NCBI GenBank assembly: GCA_963575745.1
Contig: CAUYUJ010018864.1
Span: 102,001 to 166,000, forward strand
Source of the DNA: Prorocentrum cordatum
Taxonomy: Eukaryota > Sar > Dinophyceae > Prorocentrales > Prorocentraceae
Reading direction: 5' to 3'
Length of the DNA: 64,000 nt
Part shown: positions 31,891 to 41,096 of the stretch, piece by piece
How positions within the stretch are numbered: the stretch's first letter is position 1
How the letters are laid out: every line of letters begins with the position of its first letter
Notes under the pieces: generated by a model
Told to the model about the DNA's origin: nothing
What the model saw: only the letters and a program-made list of their open reading frames with translations
The model's database searches: none
Position numbers and translations under genes: made by a program

Positions 31891-33172
31891 TAGCCAAGTT
31901 ATCAGCGCTGCCGTGCGCGATGGGCAGTGACCACATCTTGATGTATCCCTCGAAACGTGAGTATACGTTGGGCAACCCATCATTCTTACAACCTGCAAGA
32001 AAGAGATGCGTCGAAATGTTAAAAACACCTCGAATAAAGAATGCGTGCATCCAGTCGTGGCAATACTGGTCAACAGGTAAGATAATGCGATCCAGCTGTG
32101 GATCGAGCAGCATGTTCTGCTCATTATGGTTGAAACCGAACGCTTGCTCGCGGATCCTGGGGCCACACTCGTCATCCTCGCATTCCCCTTCCAATCCCCC
32201 TCCCCTTCATCATCTTCCCACCCTTCATCATCCTATAGGTCATTCTCCCTCCTTTGAGTTTGCAGGCCCCCCGCAGGTCTTGAAATTGGCGTTGGTGTCC
32301 GTCGCGTGGAATGCAGCCAGCCGCCGCACGCTCCCCCTGATGTCATCATTCGTCGCAAAATCGATGTCACCCTCACGCATGACGTCTGCTCTCAGCAGGG
32401 TCACCCCATCTTCGTCGACCAGGGAGCTGTCCATCGCAATTACATTGCGGCAAAGCATGCAGCATTTGGCACCTGCATCTCCTTTAATCAGCCAAACCAA
32501 CTTCTGGGCACCGCCGTCCTGGAGAACCATCCCAAGTTTGCAATGTAACCTGACTCCAGGCTCCAATGAAACGCCCGCTGTGTGCAGTGAGCAATCCGAC
32601 CTACAAAACATGTCTTTTATAAGCATTTTGAATGCCTGTGCGACGCCTGCATCTATATCGGATACACGTTTTGACTTCAGGGCACCTACGCAGAACCACG
32701 CATCCTCTTGCGACAACACTTCTGGCCCCAGTTCTAGAAACGATACGTAGAACATCCACATCTTCCTTGAATTGTCTGGGGATAGTTGGTTGCCTGGTGT
32801 TACCTCGTCAGAATAAAATATCAACGACCACGGTCGCTCGAAAGAGCACGGCCTCGCCGCCAAAGTCTTTTAAATGAGGGCCCGCCAGTTGCTGCATTGG
32901 TTGTACCCCACGTACAATATTGCAGGGAGATTGGCAACAGGAAACTTAATCTCTGAATCCTCGGCAGAGCAAGTGATCTCACGGAACAAGGTACCATAAG
33001 GAGTCGACTGGTTTATGACCGAATATCTAGCATCACGGATATCCTTCCGTGATGTTGAGAAGGGTTCCCACGTGGCCTCGTCCAAGATTGCAGCCAGTGC
33101 AGCAGCAGATACATGCGGACATTTCCTCCTCAAGGATTCTATCTTCTGGTGCTTGTCAGGTTTGGGCACCAT
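30885..33172 (-). pseudogene. Transposase-like protein (copy C), interrupted by an in-frame stop
   Basis: Order on the - strand: exon 1 (33172 to about 32265), exon 3 (about 32160-31889), exon 4 (31805-30885). Exon 1 begins MVPKPDKHQKIESLRRKCPH. An in-frame TAA at 32872-32870 lies between NWRALI and KTLAARPCSFERPW; both sides are in one frame and both look coding, so it is read as a nonsense mutation. Further landmarks: LIFYSDEVTPGN (Asp at 32809-32807), LIKGDAGAKCCMLCRN (Asp at 32479-32477), QYCHDWMHAFFIRGVFN, KAFKCQASEALTLLP, TPKFHWLVHFP, SCFVHERKHR and a C-terminal RDIVLLSVANGG module. Same superfamily order as copies A and B. An A80 run on + separates exons 3 and 4. A very short intron around the TAA is the alternative. 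Confidence 0.6.
31809..31888 (+). repeat. A80 homopolymer at an exon junction
   Basis: Eighty uninterrupted A on the + strand, read as T80 followed by CAG on the coding strand of copy C. It lies between a coding segment ending DNLAK and one starting KGRDTSNGKAKAF. If it is an intron it is 83 nt, with no GT or GC donor. Confidence 0.9.
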
Positions 33173-34138
33173 GAGCAGCGAAACCGCGAGCCCGCCCTCG
33201 AGCTATATACGGCAACTGCGCGCATGGGGGTTGGCGCGCCGATGGCGCATAAAAGCGCATGCGCTTGCATGGGAAATATGGGGGGGGGGGGGGGGGCTGA
33301 AACAAATGCGACTCATCATTTGAAAAGAATGCTTGCACCACGGGCGCAGTCACCGTTGCAGTCACCTGCACGCGCCACTTCATCGAGCACATCAAGGGTT
33401 GCATGGCAACAGCGTGCGCATGGCATGCGCAATCACATGCGCCTCTGAACGCACGTCCTGCAATCGGGCGCGCGTGCTTGCACGCATCTGTGAATGCAGA
33501 GATCCTGCAGTTGCAACTGAGTGCGCTCATGCAATCAAAACTGCAATCAATATTGCAGAGAGCACATGTGTGCTGCCTGAATTGCACATGCAGTCATAAC
33601 TGCATCGGCTGTTCGTGCGCCCGCCCCTCCCCAAACTCACCTCGCCCATGCTTCCCCACATGTGCCCCACTGCCCCATGCACCCCCCCTTCACCCTTTCC
33701 CTCCACCCCCCCCCCCCATGCGTCCCCCCGTCTGAGAACGGACCCCTCCGCCGATCACATCCCCTGAGCGCGTGACCATGGTATACCGCGATGTGCAACC
33801 ACACAAACAACATTGCAGCCGCAGCTGCAAGCCCGAAGGCCGCGCCACGCGCGCGATTGCAGGGGGCGCTGCAACGATGGGCGGAACGTGCGCTGCACGC
33901 GCACATGCCGACACGTAAACACGCGGAGAGACGCGCCCAAGTGCGCAGGCAAGGCAAATGGCATGCGATACATTGTTTTCTCATATGTACGCTAGCGGCG
34001 ATCGGTTCGCAAAGCTCCGAAGGAACAAGATGCGAGCAATGACGCACAACCCATACTCTATACTCATATAGTGCATTTATAGAGACCCGTCAGCTCACGC
34101 ATCCAATCAGCGCTGATGCTCGACATATCTGACATATA
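33173..34138. other. Gene-free stretch rich in TGCA words
   Basis: Contains a G14-16 run (about 33281-33296), dense CGCATGCGC/TGCATG-type words (33220-33560), TGCAATCAAAACTGCAATCAA (33532) and a C-rich run (33690-33720). No exon with recognisable features on either strand. Confidence 0.45.
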
Positions 34139-35665
34139 TCAGGCGTTCTTCTTGCTCCCCCACATCTCGCTTGCCGACCTGTATGCATCCTTTGCATAGT
34201 CGAGCGCCTGCTTCTCGGTACGGCCGTTTGCCTTGGCCCACTTGAGCGCCCGTCCGTGCCACCTGGAAGCGACCGCATTCTGCGTGCACTGGCCGTCACA
34301 CGGTTCAAAAACGATCTTGAAGACACCGCCCTTGGGCGCCCACGACGCTGCAGCGGGCTTCTTCAGGGCGGGCGCAACGCCCGTTGCAGCAGCGGGCCTC
34401 TTCTTGGCCGCCGCTGGCTTCTTTGCAACATCCGTTGCAGCAGCGGGCCTCTCCTTGGCTTTGCGTTTGCCCTTCGTCACCAAAGCGTCGAACGCCTGCT
34501 TCTCGTATGCCTCCTGCGCGATCCGCAGCCAACGCTGCGCCAGCAGCAGTGGGCGCTGCGTCGCCCGCCGCAGGAGCTGGAGCTGCTTCGCCGTCGCCGA
34601 GTGGAAGTGCTGCGGCCTTGGGCTCTGCAGCCCGAGCTGCATCTGCGGCTGGGGCCGCGCCTGCAATGATGCTCTTGCCCGGCTTGAACGACGCGGCTGG
34701 CGCGCGAGCAGAGCTAGCGCCCGATTGCCCTGCAGTGTACAAACCATGGATCTGAGCGGCCAGTTTATTCAAGTCAGGGTTGCCGTCCCAGCTCGAGTGC
34801 CGACCACCGTGCCGATCCTGCTGAAGCGGGGCAAAGTCAGACGACTGCCAACAGCCAGCCCGCTCTTTCTTGAGCAATATGTTGGTGTCGCGCAGCGGGA
34901 TGTGCTTGCCCAGGAAGGTGTACAAGTCGATGACCTTCTCGACGGGCGGGTCGTCATCATCATAAGCAGCCGTACGCAAAGATGCGGGCAAATCCGCAGG
35001 ACGCTCGGGATACGTCGTGAGTGTCGACTTTGTGAATGGGGCCGATGTGTTTTTCATGTGGCCCACCAAATCGCGAAAGCTGTTGTAGATGCTCTGGTAG
35101 CTAGGCCAAGGTTGGTGTTCCCATGCTCGCACCAAACCAATACTACCATTGCCCATTTCAAGCACTTATCGTGCACTGGCTGTAAGATTCCCAAACGATG
35201 CAACCGTGTTGCAAGGATGGCCATTTTCTTGGTCTCCGACGCTCTGTAGCCCCCCAGGACCATCCAATCCTTGCCCGTCAGGTAGTTGTATATGTGGGAC
35301 AGCGTCTGATCCCCAGCATCGCTGATGCTACTTGGGACCGCTGCAGCGATGTTGGCGACCTTGATATCGACTGCCGCCAGCACTGCACGCTTCACGGAGG
35401 CTACCGTGCACTTCTTTTCAATCAGCTCGGTGAGGACGATGGCATCTGGCGCTGAAAGCGCTGTGAGTGACTGTATGCGAGCGCACAGGGATGCAGACAA
35501 GTTTTTCTGCAGCTCCTCGCTGTCGGGGCGCTTCGCCAACAAGTCCGAAAAGTCAGAAACGTCGCGCGCAATGTCCTCGATACTGACCATGTCGGACTGC
35601 GCTCGGTGCACCCTGAACCCCTGCAGCACCTGCAGCCCCTCGAGGCTTGATCCGAACACGGCCAT
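34139..35665 (-). pseudogene. Uncharacterised dinoflagellate-type protein with two apparent frameshifts
   Basis: One protein seems spread over three frames. Part 1 (35665 to about 35110) is helical: MVSIEDIARDVSDFSDLLAK ... HIYNYLTGKDWMVLGGYR ... CLKWAMVVLVWCEHG. Part 2 takes over at about 35110 with WPSYQSIYNSFRDLVGHMK, YPERPADLPASLR and HIPLRDTNILLKKER, followed by an Ala/Pro linker. Part 3 takes over near 34530 with AQEAYEKQAFDALVTKGKRK, a KKPAAAKKRPAAA basic linker and a C-terminal module (VFKIVFEPCDGQC...YAKDAYRSASEMW), stopping at 34139. Neither switch coincides with an obvious intron, so single-base indels or sequence errors are inferred. Function unknown; the KKPAAA linker plus short C-terminal module recurs at 2-643. 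Confidence 0.5.
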
Positions 35666-36133
35666 GGAATGCCGATCGCAATTGACAAAGAGAAAACATG
35701 AACGACTACATGGGTCGTCACAACTTGCGCAGGGCGCATCGCATGCGTGACAAAGTGCAAATGGTAATGCGTATATGGGAAAACACCATGATGTCGGTTT
35801 AAGGCATCAATCTCATGTGCGTGCCAAGCCGATTGGCTGCATGGATGCGTTTCCGTTCGGGGGGCTTGCGGGTCAGACTCGCAGCTGAACCTGGTGGCGG
35901 TGGAAGACAACATTTGTCTAGCGCAGAAGCGCGCGGCTGGAACTCCGCGCTCGCTTGGCAAGATCGCTCGGCAAGGTCCGTCTCATCGATCCTCCTCCGC
36001 ATTCTCCTCCTCCTCCCCCTCCTCCTCCTCCCCCTCCCCCACCCTCCTCACCCCCCTCCCCCCCGCCCTGGCCGTGCTGCTTCTCCTCCTGATCCTCCTC
36101 TCCCTCCTCCTCCTCCTCCTCCTCCTCCTCCTC
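35666..36133. other. Stretch without a clear gene
   Basis: 35666-35990 holds short ORFs on both strands without recognisable features. 35995-36133 is a CTC/TCC-rich run ending at the first TIR element. Part may be intron or downstream DNA of the - strand gene starting at 36859. Confidence 0.35.
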
Positions 36134-36137
36134 TGAC

Positions 36138-36295
36138 TACCTACCAGACCACCCCACCCCAACCCGAAGACCCGAATTTCGGGTTGGGGGGGGGTAAGGG
36201 TTCCACATGTATTTTTCGATGTTCCCAGCCCCCCCAACTGGAAATGGAGGGCAAATTGAGGCCTTCGGGTTGGGTTGGGGTGGTTTGGTGGGTGG
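36138..36295. mobile_element. Short TIR element, copy 1
   Basis: About 158 bp bounded by inverted repeats. The left end reads ACCTACCAGACCACCCC, then CAACCCGAAG; the right end is the complement, CTTCGGGTTGGGTTGGGG then TGGTTTGGTGGGT. Just inside the left end is a second foldback, AACCCGAAGACCCGAATTTCGGGTT. There is no coding capacity, so it is a MITE-like non-autonomous element by structure. A second copy lies at 37706-37872. A target-site duplication is not clear here. Confidence 0.75.
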
Positions 36296-36313
36296 TGATC
36301 CTCATCATCATCA

Positions 36314-36859
36314 TCATCCTCCTAGAAAGACGGCGCTCCGCCTGGTGCGGAACGCGCCCACCTCATGCACAGCGCGATGACCTTCCCGTGCGCCACGCAC
36401 AGGCACGACGTGCTCGCGAGGTCGGCACAGGCACGACGTGCTCACGAGGTCCACCTGGCTGCACAGGCACGACGTGCTCACGAGGTCCACCTGGCGCTCA
36501 GTCGTGACCTCTGGGATATCAGATGAAGGCGACGAGGTCGGCGCAGTCATGACCTCTGGGATATCTTGAAGGCGCTGCAGCCGACCGAGCGACGTCGGCT
36601 TCGACTGCGTGGCGCATGAGCGCGAGCCAGTCCACAGGCGCCGCACGTCGACGAAGACATGCTTCGCGTACTTGTTCTGCTCCGACTTGTTGGCCACACC
36701 CTCGACGAAGCGCTTGAGGCCGAGGGCCATCTCCTTCCACTCGTTGCGACTCTTCGTGAGGTCGCGGATATTGGCCTTCATCTGCTCCTTCTCGCTCGGC
36801 CGCAGCGCCCGCGGCACACGCGGCGGCGCCGCCGCGTCAGCCCGCACCTTCGGCGCCAT
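36314..36859 (-). CDS. Uncharacterised MAPK-start protein, first exon plus repeat-derived tail
   Basis: Starts MAPKVRADAAAPPRVPRALR at 36859. The first 75 codons look genuine: a basic/Pro start, then a Lys/Glu helix (SEKEQMKANIRDLTKSRNEW) and KYAKHVFVDVRRLW. From about 36630 downward the frame passes through tandem repeats (GACCTCTGGGATATC twice; a 30-nt AGGCACGACGTGCTC unit three times) up to the TIR element. The rest of the ORF is therefore probably intron and the true exon ends near 36630. Function unknown. Confidence 0.5.
   Translation of the reverse strand: MAPKVRADAAAPPRVPRALRPSEKEQMKANIRDLTKSRNEWKEMALGLKRFVEGVANKSEQNKYAKHVFVDVRRLWTGSRSCATQSKPTSLGRLQRLQDIPEVMTAPTSSPSSDIPEVTTERQVDLVSTSCLCSQVDLVSTSCLCRPREHVVPVRGAREGHRAVHEVGAFRTRRSAVFLGG
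36388..36570. repeat. Tandem repeats after a first exon
   Basis: AGGCACGACGTGCTC(G/A)CGAGGTC occurs three times at 36401-36490, followed by two copies of CATGACCTCTGGGATATC-like text (36508 and 36548). Confidence 0.8.
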
Positions 36860-36963
36860 CGCGAAGGAGGCGCGAGGAGCTCAAGCGAGCGCGAGAAGGC
36901 GCGATGAGTGCGCGCTAACACTTTGAGCAAACCAGCTACACTACATCCCCACATGCCCCTCCC

Positions 36964-37108
36964 CCACCCCGCGGGCGCGAATGCAGTAGACTGCAGCCCT
37001 TGTCGTCGGGCGCGAATGCAGTAGACTGCAGCCATTGCCGTCGAATGCAGTAGACTGCAGACATTGCCGTCGGGCGCGAACGCAGTGGACTGCAGCCCTC
37101 GGGCGGTC
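36964..37108. repeat. Tandem repeat with GCAGTAGACTGCAG hairpin
   Basis: Four copies of a unit containing GCGAATGCAGTAGACTGCAG followed by CCNTTGTCGTCGGGC, spaced 42, 28 and 42 nt. Each contains CTGCAGTCTACTGC on the other strand and can fold on itself. Confidence 0.85.
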
Positions 37109-37455
37109 AGAGGGACACAATGGGCGGCAACATGATGCACAATCTCAGGAACATCTGGCGAATCGGAGAGCAGCGGGGGGCGATGCAACAAGCGGTGTAA
37201 CGAGAATGAGGACTGCATCGGAGGGCGATGCAGTCTGTGGCGGAGGGAGCGAGGGCGGCTGGAGACAAGACGCACGAGGCGGAGGGAGATGTGATTCACA
37301 GATCCACGAGCGGTCAATCATCCCGCTGGGATCGCGCGCGGCCTCCTATAGGCCACGCGAATGTCTGGCACCGCGCAGGCGGCAGCGCGGCATGGCGCCT
37401 GCCACAGAGCCTGCGCTCAGCCAAATCAATCTCTTATGCTCTGCACGAGCCTGGA
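37109..37455. other. Stretch without a clear gene
   Basis: Short overlapping ORFs on both strands, GC-rich, with no recognisable family feature or splice-consistent pair. Confidence 0.35.
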
Positions 37456-37463
37456 CGCATAAC

Positions 37464-37666
37464 AACACTTGAAAGTGTGAATACATTTTGAAGTGCGGAG
37501 GCGACGTCACTTCAAAGTGCGATCACACTTCGAAGCGCAGAACCTGTTACTTCAAAGTGTGAATACAAATTGAAGTGAGGTGTCATCGCGCTTCAAAGTG
37601 TGATCACACTTCCAAGTGAGGCCGACTACACACTTCACAATGTGATAACACTTTGAAGTGACGTGG
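37464..37666. repeat. Tandem hairpins CACTTCAAAGTG / TGATCACACTT
   Basis: Four imperfect copies of about 50 nt built from ACTTCAAAGTGTGATCACAC, TTCGAAGTG and variants. TTCAAAGTGTGATCACACTTTGAA is nearly self-complementary, so each copy can form a stem-loop. Confidence 0.85.
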
Positions 37667-37705
37667 GCGCAGCCGCCGTGGTTCACCCACGGCCATTGTC
37701 ATGAC

Positions 37706-37872
37706 TACCTACCAGACCACCCCAACCCAACCCGAAGACCCGAGTTTGACCCGAATTTCGGGTTGGGGGGTACGGACACCATGTTGTTTTTCAACGTTCC
37801 CCGACCCTCCCCCACTGGAAATCGAGGATAAATTTGGGCCTTCGGGTTGGGTTGGGGTGGTTTGGTGGGTGT
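37706..37872. mobile_element. Short TIR element, copy 2
   Basis: About 167 bp, same orientation and same two ends as the copy at 36138-36295, including the inner AACCCGAA...TTCGGGTT foldback (here with an extra GTTTGACCC). TGTCA occurs just outside both ends (about 37697-37701 and 37876-37880), a possible 5-bp target duplication. It begins about 25 nt beyond a possible stop codon (37902-37900) of the - strand gene next to it. Confidence 0.75.
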
Positions 37873-37899
37873 TGATGTCAGCTGCGACGCCGACTTGCC

Positions 37900-38630
37900 T
37901 CATAGCAGCGCCCCCATCACCTCATAGAGGAACGAGAGCGCCTCGGAGACGCCCGTCAGCTTCTCAAAGTGGAAATCTGCCCGACTTGGGCTTGTCCTTG
38001 CCCTTGCCCTTGCCCTGGCCCTTCGAGTCGAAGCGCTCGCGGGCCTCGGCCAAGATGCGCTCGACCGTGTCGTAGTCGGCACTCTTGTAGGCCTCGGTGG
38101 CCTTCTCGCCCTGGTCGGCGAACCAACCGCTGCCCTTCTGGATCTCGCCGGTGGCCATGGCCGCGATCACCGCGCCCCACCCTGCCCAGTCCTCGGCGGC
38201 GTACTTGTCCGCCAAGCGCATGAGCCTCGCCGACCAGCCGCCGCGCACCTGCTCGCCGCCGACGGCGCCCTTGTTGTAGCGGTGGCCCATCGGCGTGGGC
38301 GCCGCGGGCGGCGGCGGGAGCGGCGGCGCGAGCACCGAGGGCGGTGGCGTCGATGGCGGCTTCGGCTGCTTCTTCGCAGCAGGCCACGCCCTGATGATGC
38401 CGCTCCCTGCAGCCGCCGCTGCATCAGGCGCAGCCGCAGGCGCAAGCGCTGCCGCAGCTGCGGCCTGCTCGTCGAGCATCTTCTCGAGAAACTCGGCGTA
38501 GTGCACGACCTCGAGGAAGTGCAGCGGCTCATCCGTGAGGCCCTCGGGCGACTCCTCCTCCTCCTCATCATCATCCCCTTCATTGCCCTCCTCCTCATCC
38601 TCCTCCTCATCCCCCTTCCCTTACAGCTCC
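37900..38630 (-). CDS. Uncharacterised acidic/Ala-Pro-rich protein, possible frameshift near its end
   Basis: The frame opens after an AG at about 38629 with an acidic run (GDEEEDEEEGNEGDDDEEEE) and continues LTDEPLHFLEVVHYAEFLEK, an Ala-rich linker, a Pro-rich linker and a compact C-terminal module (MGHRYNKGAVGGEQVRGGW ... KYAAEDWAGWGAVIAAMATG ... FADQGEKATEAYKSADY). It then passes to KGQGKGKGKDKPKSG and a stop at 37964. One frame over, the sequence continues ADFHFEKLTGVSEALSFLYE and VMGALL to a stop at 37902-37900, which looks like a natural end and implies a one-base slip. An earlier exon is probably missing. Function unknown. Confidence 0.55.
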
Positions 38631-39185
38631 CCATCCCTTCTTTGGCCGCCCGAGATTCGGTTTGACGGCCCCCCCCCCTCTTCGGTTTGACGGTTGCCCC
38701 CATCCCCGCCCCTCTTTGTCGCCAGCCCTCCGCCGAGCCAGCGTGCGTTTGTGATCCCACTGCCCCCTTTTCCCACGGGCAGAAGGCCGTCGCGCGTGGA
38801 AAAACACACCGAACGCGCCAGAACGCGATCTCACAAAATACGAAAGACAACGTGTTGTTTGCATGGCCCGTTTTGGTCGGCAATAGTATGTTTTTCCACG
38901 CGCGACGGGCTCCCGCCCGCGGGAAAGGGGGCAGCAGGGTCACAAACGCATCTGCCCTGAAGCAGGAAGGGGAGATGAGGGAGGAAAGACAAGGGCATGA
39001 GGAGGGAGGAGGAAGCTGGACGAGGCTGAAGGAAAAATTATGAAGAGGGGAGGCATGAGAAAGAAGAGGAGGAGGAGGCGGAGGAGTAGGAGGGGGGAGG
39101 CGATAGCCCATCGAGCCCTATATGGGCCCAGTCGCCCCCATGGGCCGTCGTAGGCCAACCGCTGTTGCAGGCGCACTGCAGAATT
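38631..39185. other. Stretch with two related TTTTTCCACGCGCGACGG segments
   Basis: GCCGTCGCGCGTGGAAAAAC (about 38785) and TTTTTCCACGCGCGACGGG (about 38890) are inverted copies about 100 nt apart. Each is flanked by GCGGGAAA/TTTCCCAC text and by a reversed GGTCACAAACGCA / TGCGTTTGTGATCC word. They form the arms of an inverted repeat spanning about 38735-38955. Confidence 0.65.
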
Positions 39186-39189
39186 CAAT

Positions 39190-39675
39190 CTCCCCCACCC
39201 CTTCCCCCGCCCGCCCCCTGGCCTTGACGAGCTCGGTCGGCCACGTCGTGCGGTCGCCGATCCCGCTGGCGTACACGCAGCCGTCGGGGTAGTACAAGAT
39301 CGAACCCACGTCCAGCGTGCTGGAGACCACCCAGCGCGAGAAGGTGTGCTCCTCGTCCGCATGCACAATGTACACCAAGAAGAGCTCGCTGCTGTTGGCC
39401 CCCTCGGGCGCGCCAGGCTCCTGCCGATAGATCGGCGAGCCGTTCACGTAACCCACCTTGTAGTACACGCCCTGCAGGCACTGCACCAGGCCGTCGTTGG
39501 CGTCCTCGTTGCTGCCCTGCAGCCTCCTGAACGCGAGGCTGTCCGCGAACTTGGCCACGCGCTCGCCCTTGCGCGCCTCCGTCGCGGTGAGCAGCATCTG
39601 GAAGTCCATGCTGCGCGGCCGCGACGGCTTGGCACGCTTGGCCGCCTTGGCGTCGTCCTCGGCGGAGGCCGACCA
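39190..39675 (-). CDS. Uncharacterised dinoflagellate-type exon (QCLQGVYYK module)
   Basis: Coding from about 39675 (SAEDDAKAAKRAKPSRPRSM) through MDFQMLLTATEARKGERVAK, FADSLAFRRLQGSNEDANDG, LVQCLQGVYYKVGYVNGSPI, ELFLVYIVHADEEHTFSRWV and LDVGSILYYPDGCVYASG to about WPTELVKAR near 39230. The RLQG...QCLQGVY...NG.P.YRQE arrangement is one I recall from many unannotated dinoflagellate proteins. Exon limits are uncertain: the open frame spans 39783-39118 but its ends read as non-coding. Function unknown. Confidence 0.55.
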
Positions 39676-39783
39676 AAAAAAGAAACAATCCGGTTGGTTG
39701 GGGCGTGCAAGCCCCCTCCACGAGGCCCATCGGGGCCTGATTTTGCAGTGGGAGCTGCAACGATGGCGCGCCCAGCGCGCCAC

Positions 39784-40400
39784 CGCCTGTGCAGTCCACG
39801 CTCACGCTGCCTCGTCGTGGGCCGCGATCGGCGCACGACGACTCAGCGTAAGCTTGGCGAAGACGGGCGGGCTGCTACATTTTACCGTGTGTAATCTCCT
39901 GGGCGTCGCCCTGCTGGCCAGCATCAGCTGCTGGCGGCGCTGGCGCTGGCCCAGCCAGGAGCTCGCGCGCAGCCGACATGGCGTCGAGCGCCCGAGCGCG
40001 GGGCCGCGCCTGAAGCCCTCGAGGGGCTCGCGGGTGCCTCGGCAGGCCCCTGAAGCCCTCGAGGGGGCCGCGGGCGCCTCGAGGGGCTCGCGGGGGCCTC
40101 GGCAGGCCCGCGGCGCCGCAGGCTGGTGCAGCTATAGCCACGAAAGGCTGGAGCACAAACGGCAATGCGGCGAGGGTGCACTCAAGGAGGAGGTGGAGGT
40201 GCTGCAAGCAAATGAATGGCCAAGCTTGGCAAACATGCGGTGGGCGTATCTGACACTGCAAATGTCGAGCAACGTATCGCTGAAGACAGGCATGCGCAAA
40301 ACAACGGAGCAACGCTGCATACCTCTGTGCATTTTATTATATGCGAACAATTGCTGGTACGCACTGGCAGGTGCCGATGTGAAACATTGGCCGTGTGATC
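39784..40400. other. GC-rich stretch with CTCGAGGGG repeats, no clear gene
   Basis: About four copies of GCCCTCGAGGGGCTCGCGGG-like text with GCCTCGGCAGGCCC lie at 40010-40115. ORFs through this run are repeat-derived. Nothing else is recognised. Confidence 0.5.
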
Positions 40401-41096
40401 CTAACAATCGCGACTTGGGGCATCTGCACGGTCACGTGCATCGCTATCGTTGACCTCGTGATCACTCTTGTCCTGCAGCGCGCTGGCATCCTCATCCTCA
40501 TCGTCGGCACCGCCCCTCTTGTAATGCGACCTCTTTGATGTGACGGTGGCGGTCGTGACGCCGTGCGCGAAGATGCATTGCACGAGCGTGCAGATGGAGT
40601 CGTCGGAAGCGTTGGCCCACATGTGGTCGGTGCTCCTGACTGGGAGCAGCATCTTGACCGATGGGAAGGACGCGTCGCCGACTGAGGGCGATTCGACGTC
40701 CATCACACTGGGCGGCCCCTCTCTCTGGGCCCTGATCTCTTGGCGTGATTTGCGCTTTGGCTTGGGCCTCCGCTTCGGACTGCTCCTCTGAGCAAAGAGG
40801 CGCCGCGGGGGGTTGCGCATAGGTGCAGCATCTTCACGAAGGAGGTCGTTCCTCGCAGCAAGAAGTGCTTTGCACCCAGGAGCGTTGGCGAGAGATGGCC
40901 TGGCCGTAGACTTAGGGCATTCCTCCCCAGAGCAGAGCAACAAAGATTTGATCAAACTGTAATCGTATGGGTGCACCATGGCGCGCACCATGGCGCACAC
41001 GTCGTCGCTGCATTTCTGAACAGCCCTGGGGGCCCACATGTGATCGCCAACATTGACCTCAAGCCTCCAAGCAACCGAACATTCCAGCGTGGACAT
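40401..41096 (-). CDS. Uncharacterised protein with duplicated DHMWA module
   Basis: A 231-aa ORF from ATG 41096 (MSTLECSVAWRLEVNVGDHM) to the stop at 40401. The N-terminal part GDHMWAPRAVQKCSDDVCAM is echoed about 130 residues later by TDHMWANASDDSICTLVQCI, each preceded by a short strand and followed by a Cys/His-containing helix. This suggests an internal domain duplication. Between them is a strongly basic segment (SSPKRRPKPKRKSRQEIRAQ) that could serve nuclear targeting or nucleic-acid binding (inference). The tail is acidic. No known enzyme motif. Confidence 0.55.
   Translation of the reverse strand: MSTLECSVAWRLEVNVGDHMWAPRAVQKCSDDVCAMVRAMVHPYDYSLIKSLLLCSGEECPKSTARPSLANAPGCKALLAARNDLLREDAAPMRNPPRRLFAQRSSPKRRPKPKRKSRQEIRAQREGPPSVMDVESPSVGDASFPSVKMLLPVRSTDHMWANASDDSICTLVQCIFAHGVTTATVTSKRSHYKRGGADDEDEDASALQDKSDHEVNDSDARDRADAPSRDC

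Noticed and set aside
36897-37317. Cys/Arg-rich ORFs over the GCAGTAGACTGCAG repeats
   Set aside because: They translate tandem hairpin DNA and change composition at repeat ends.
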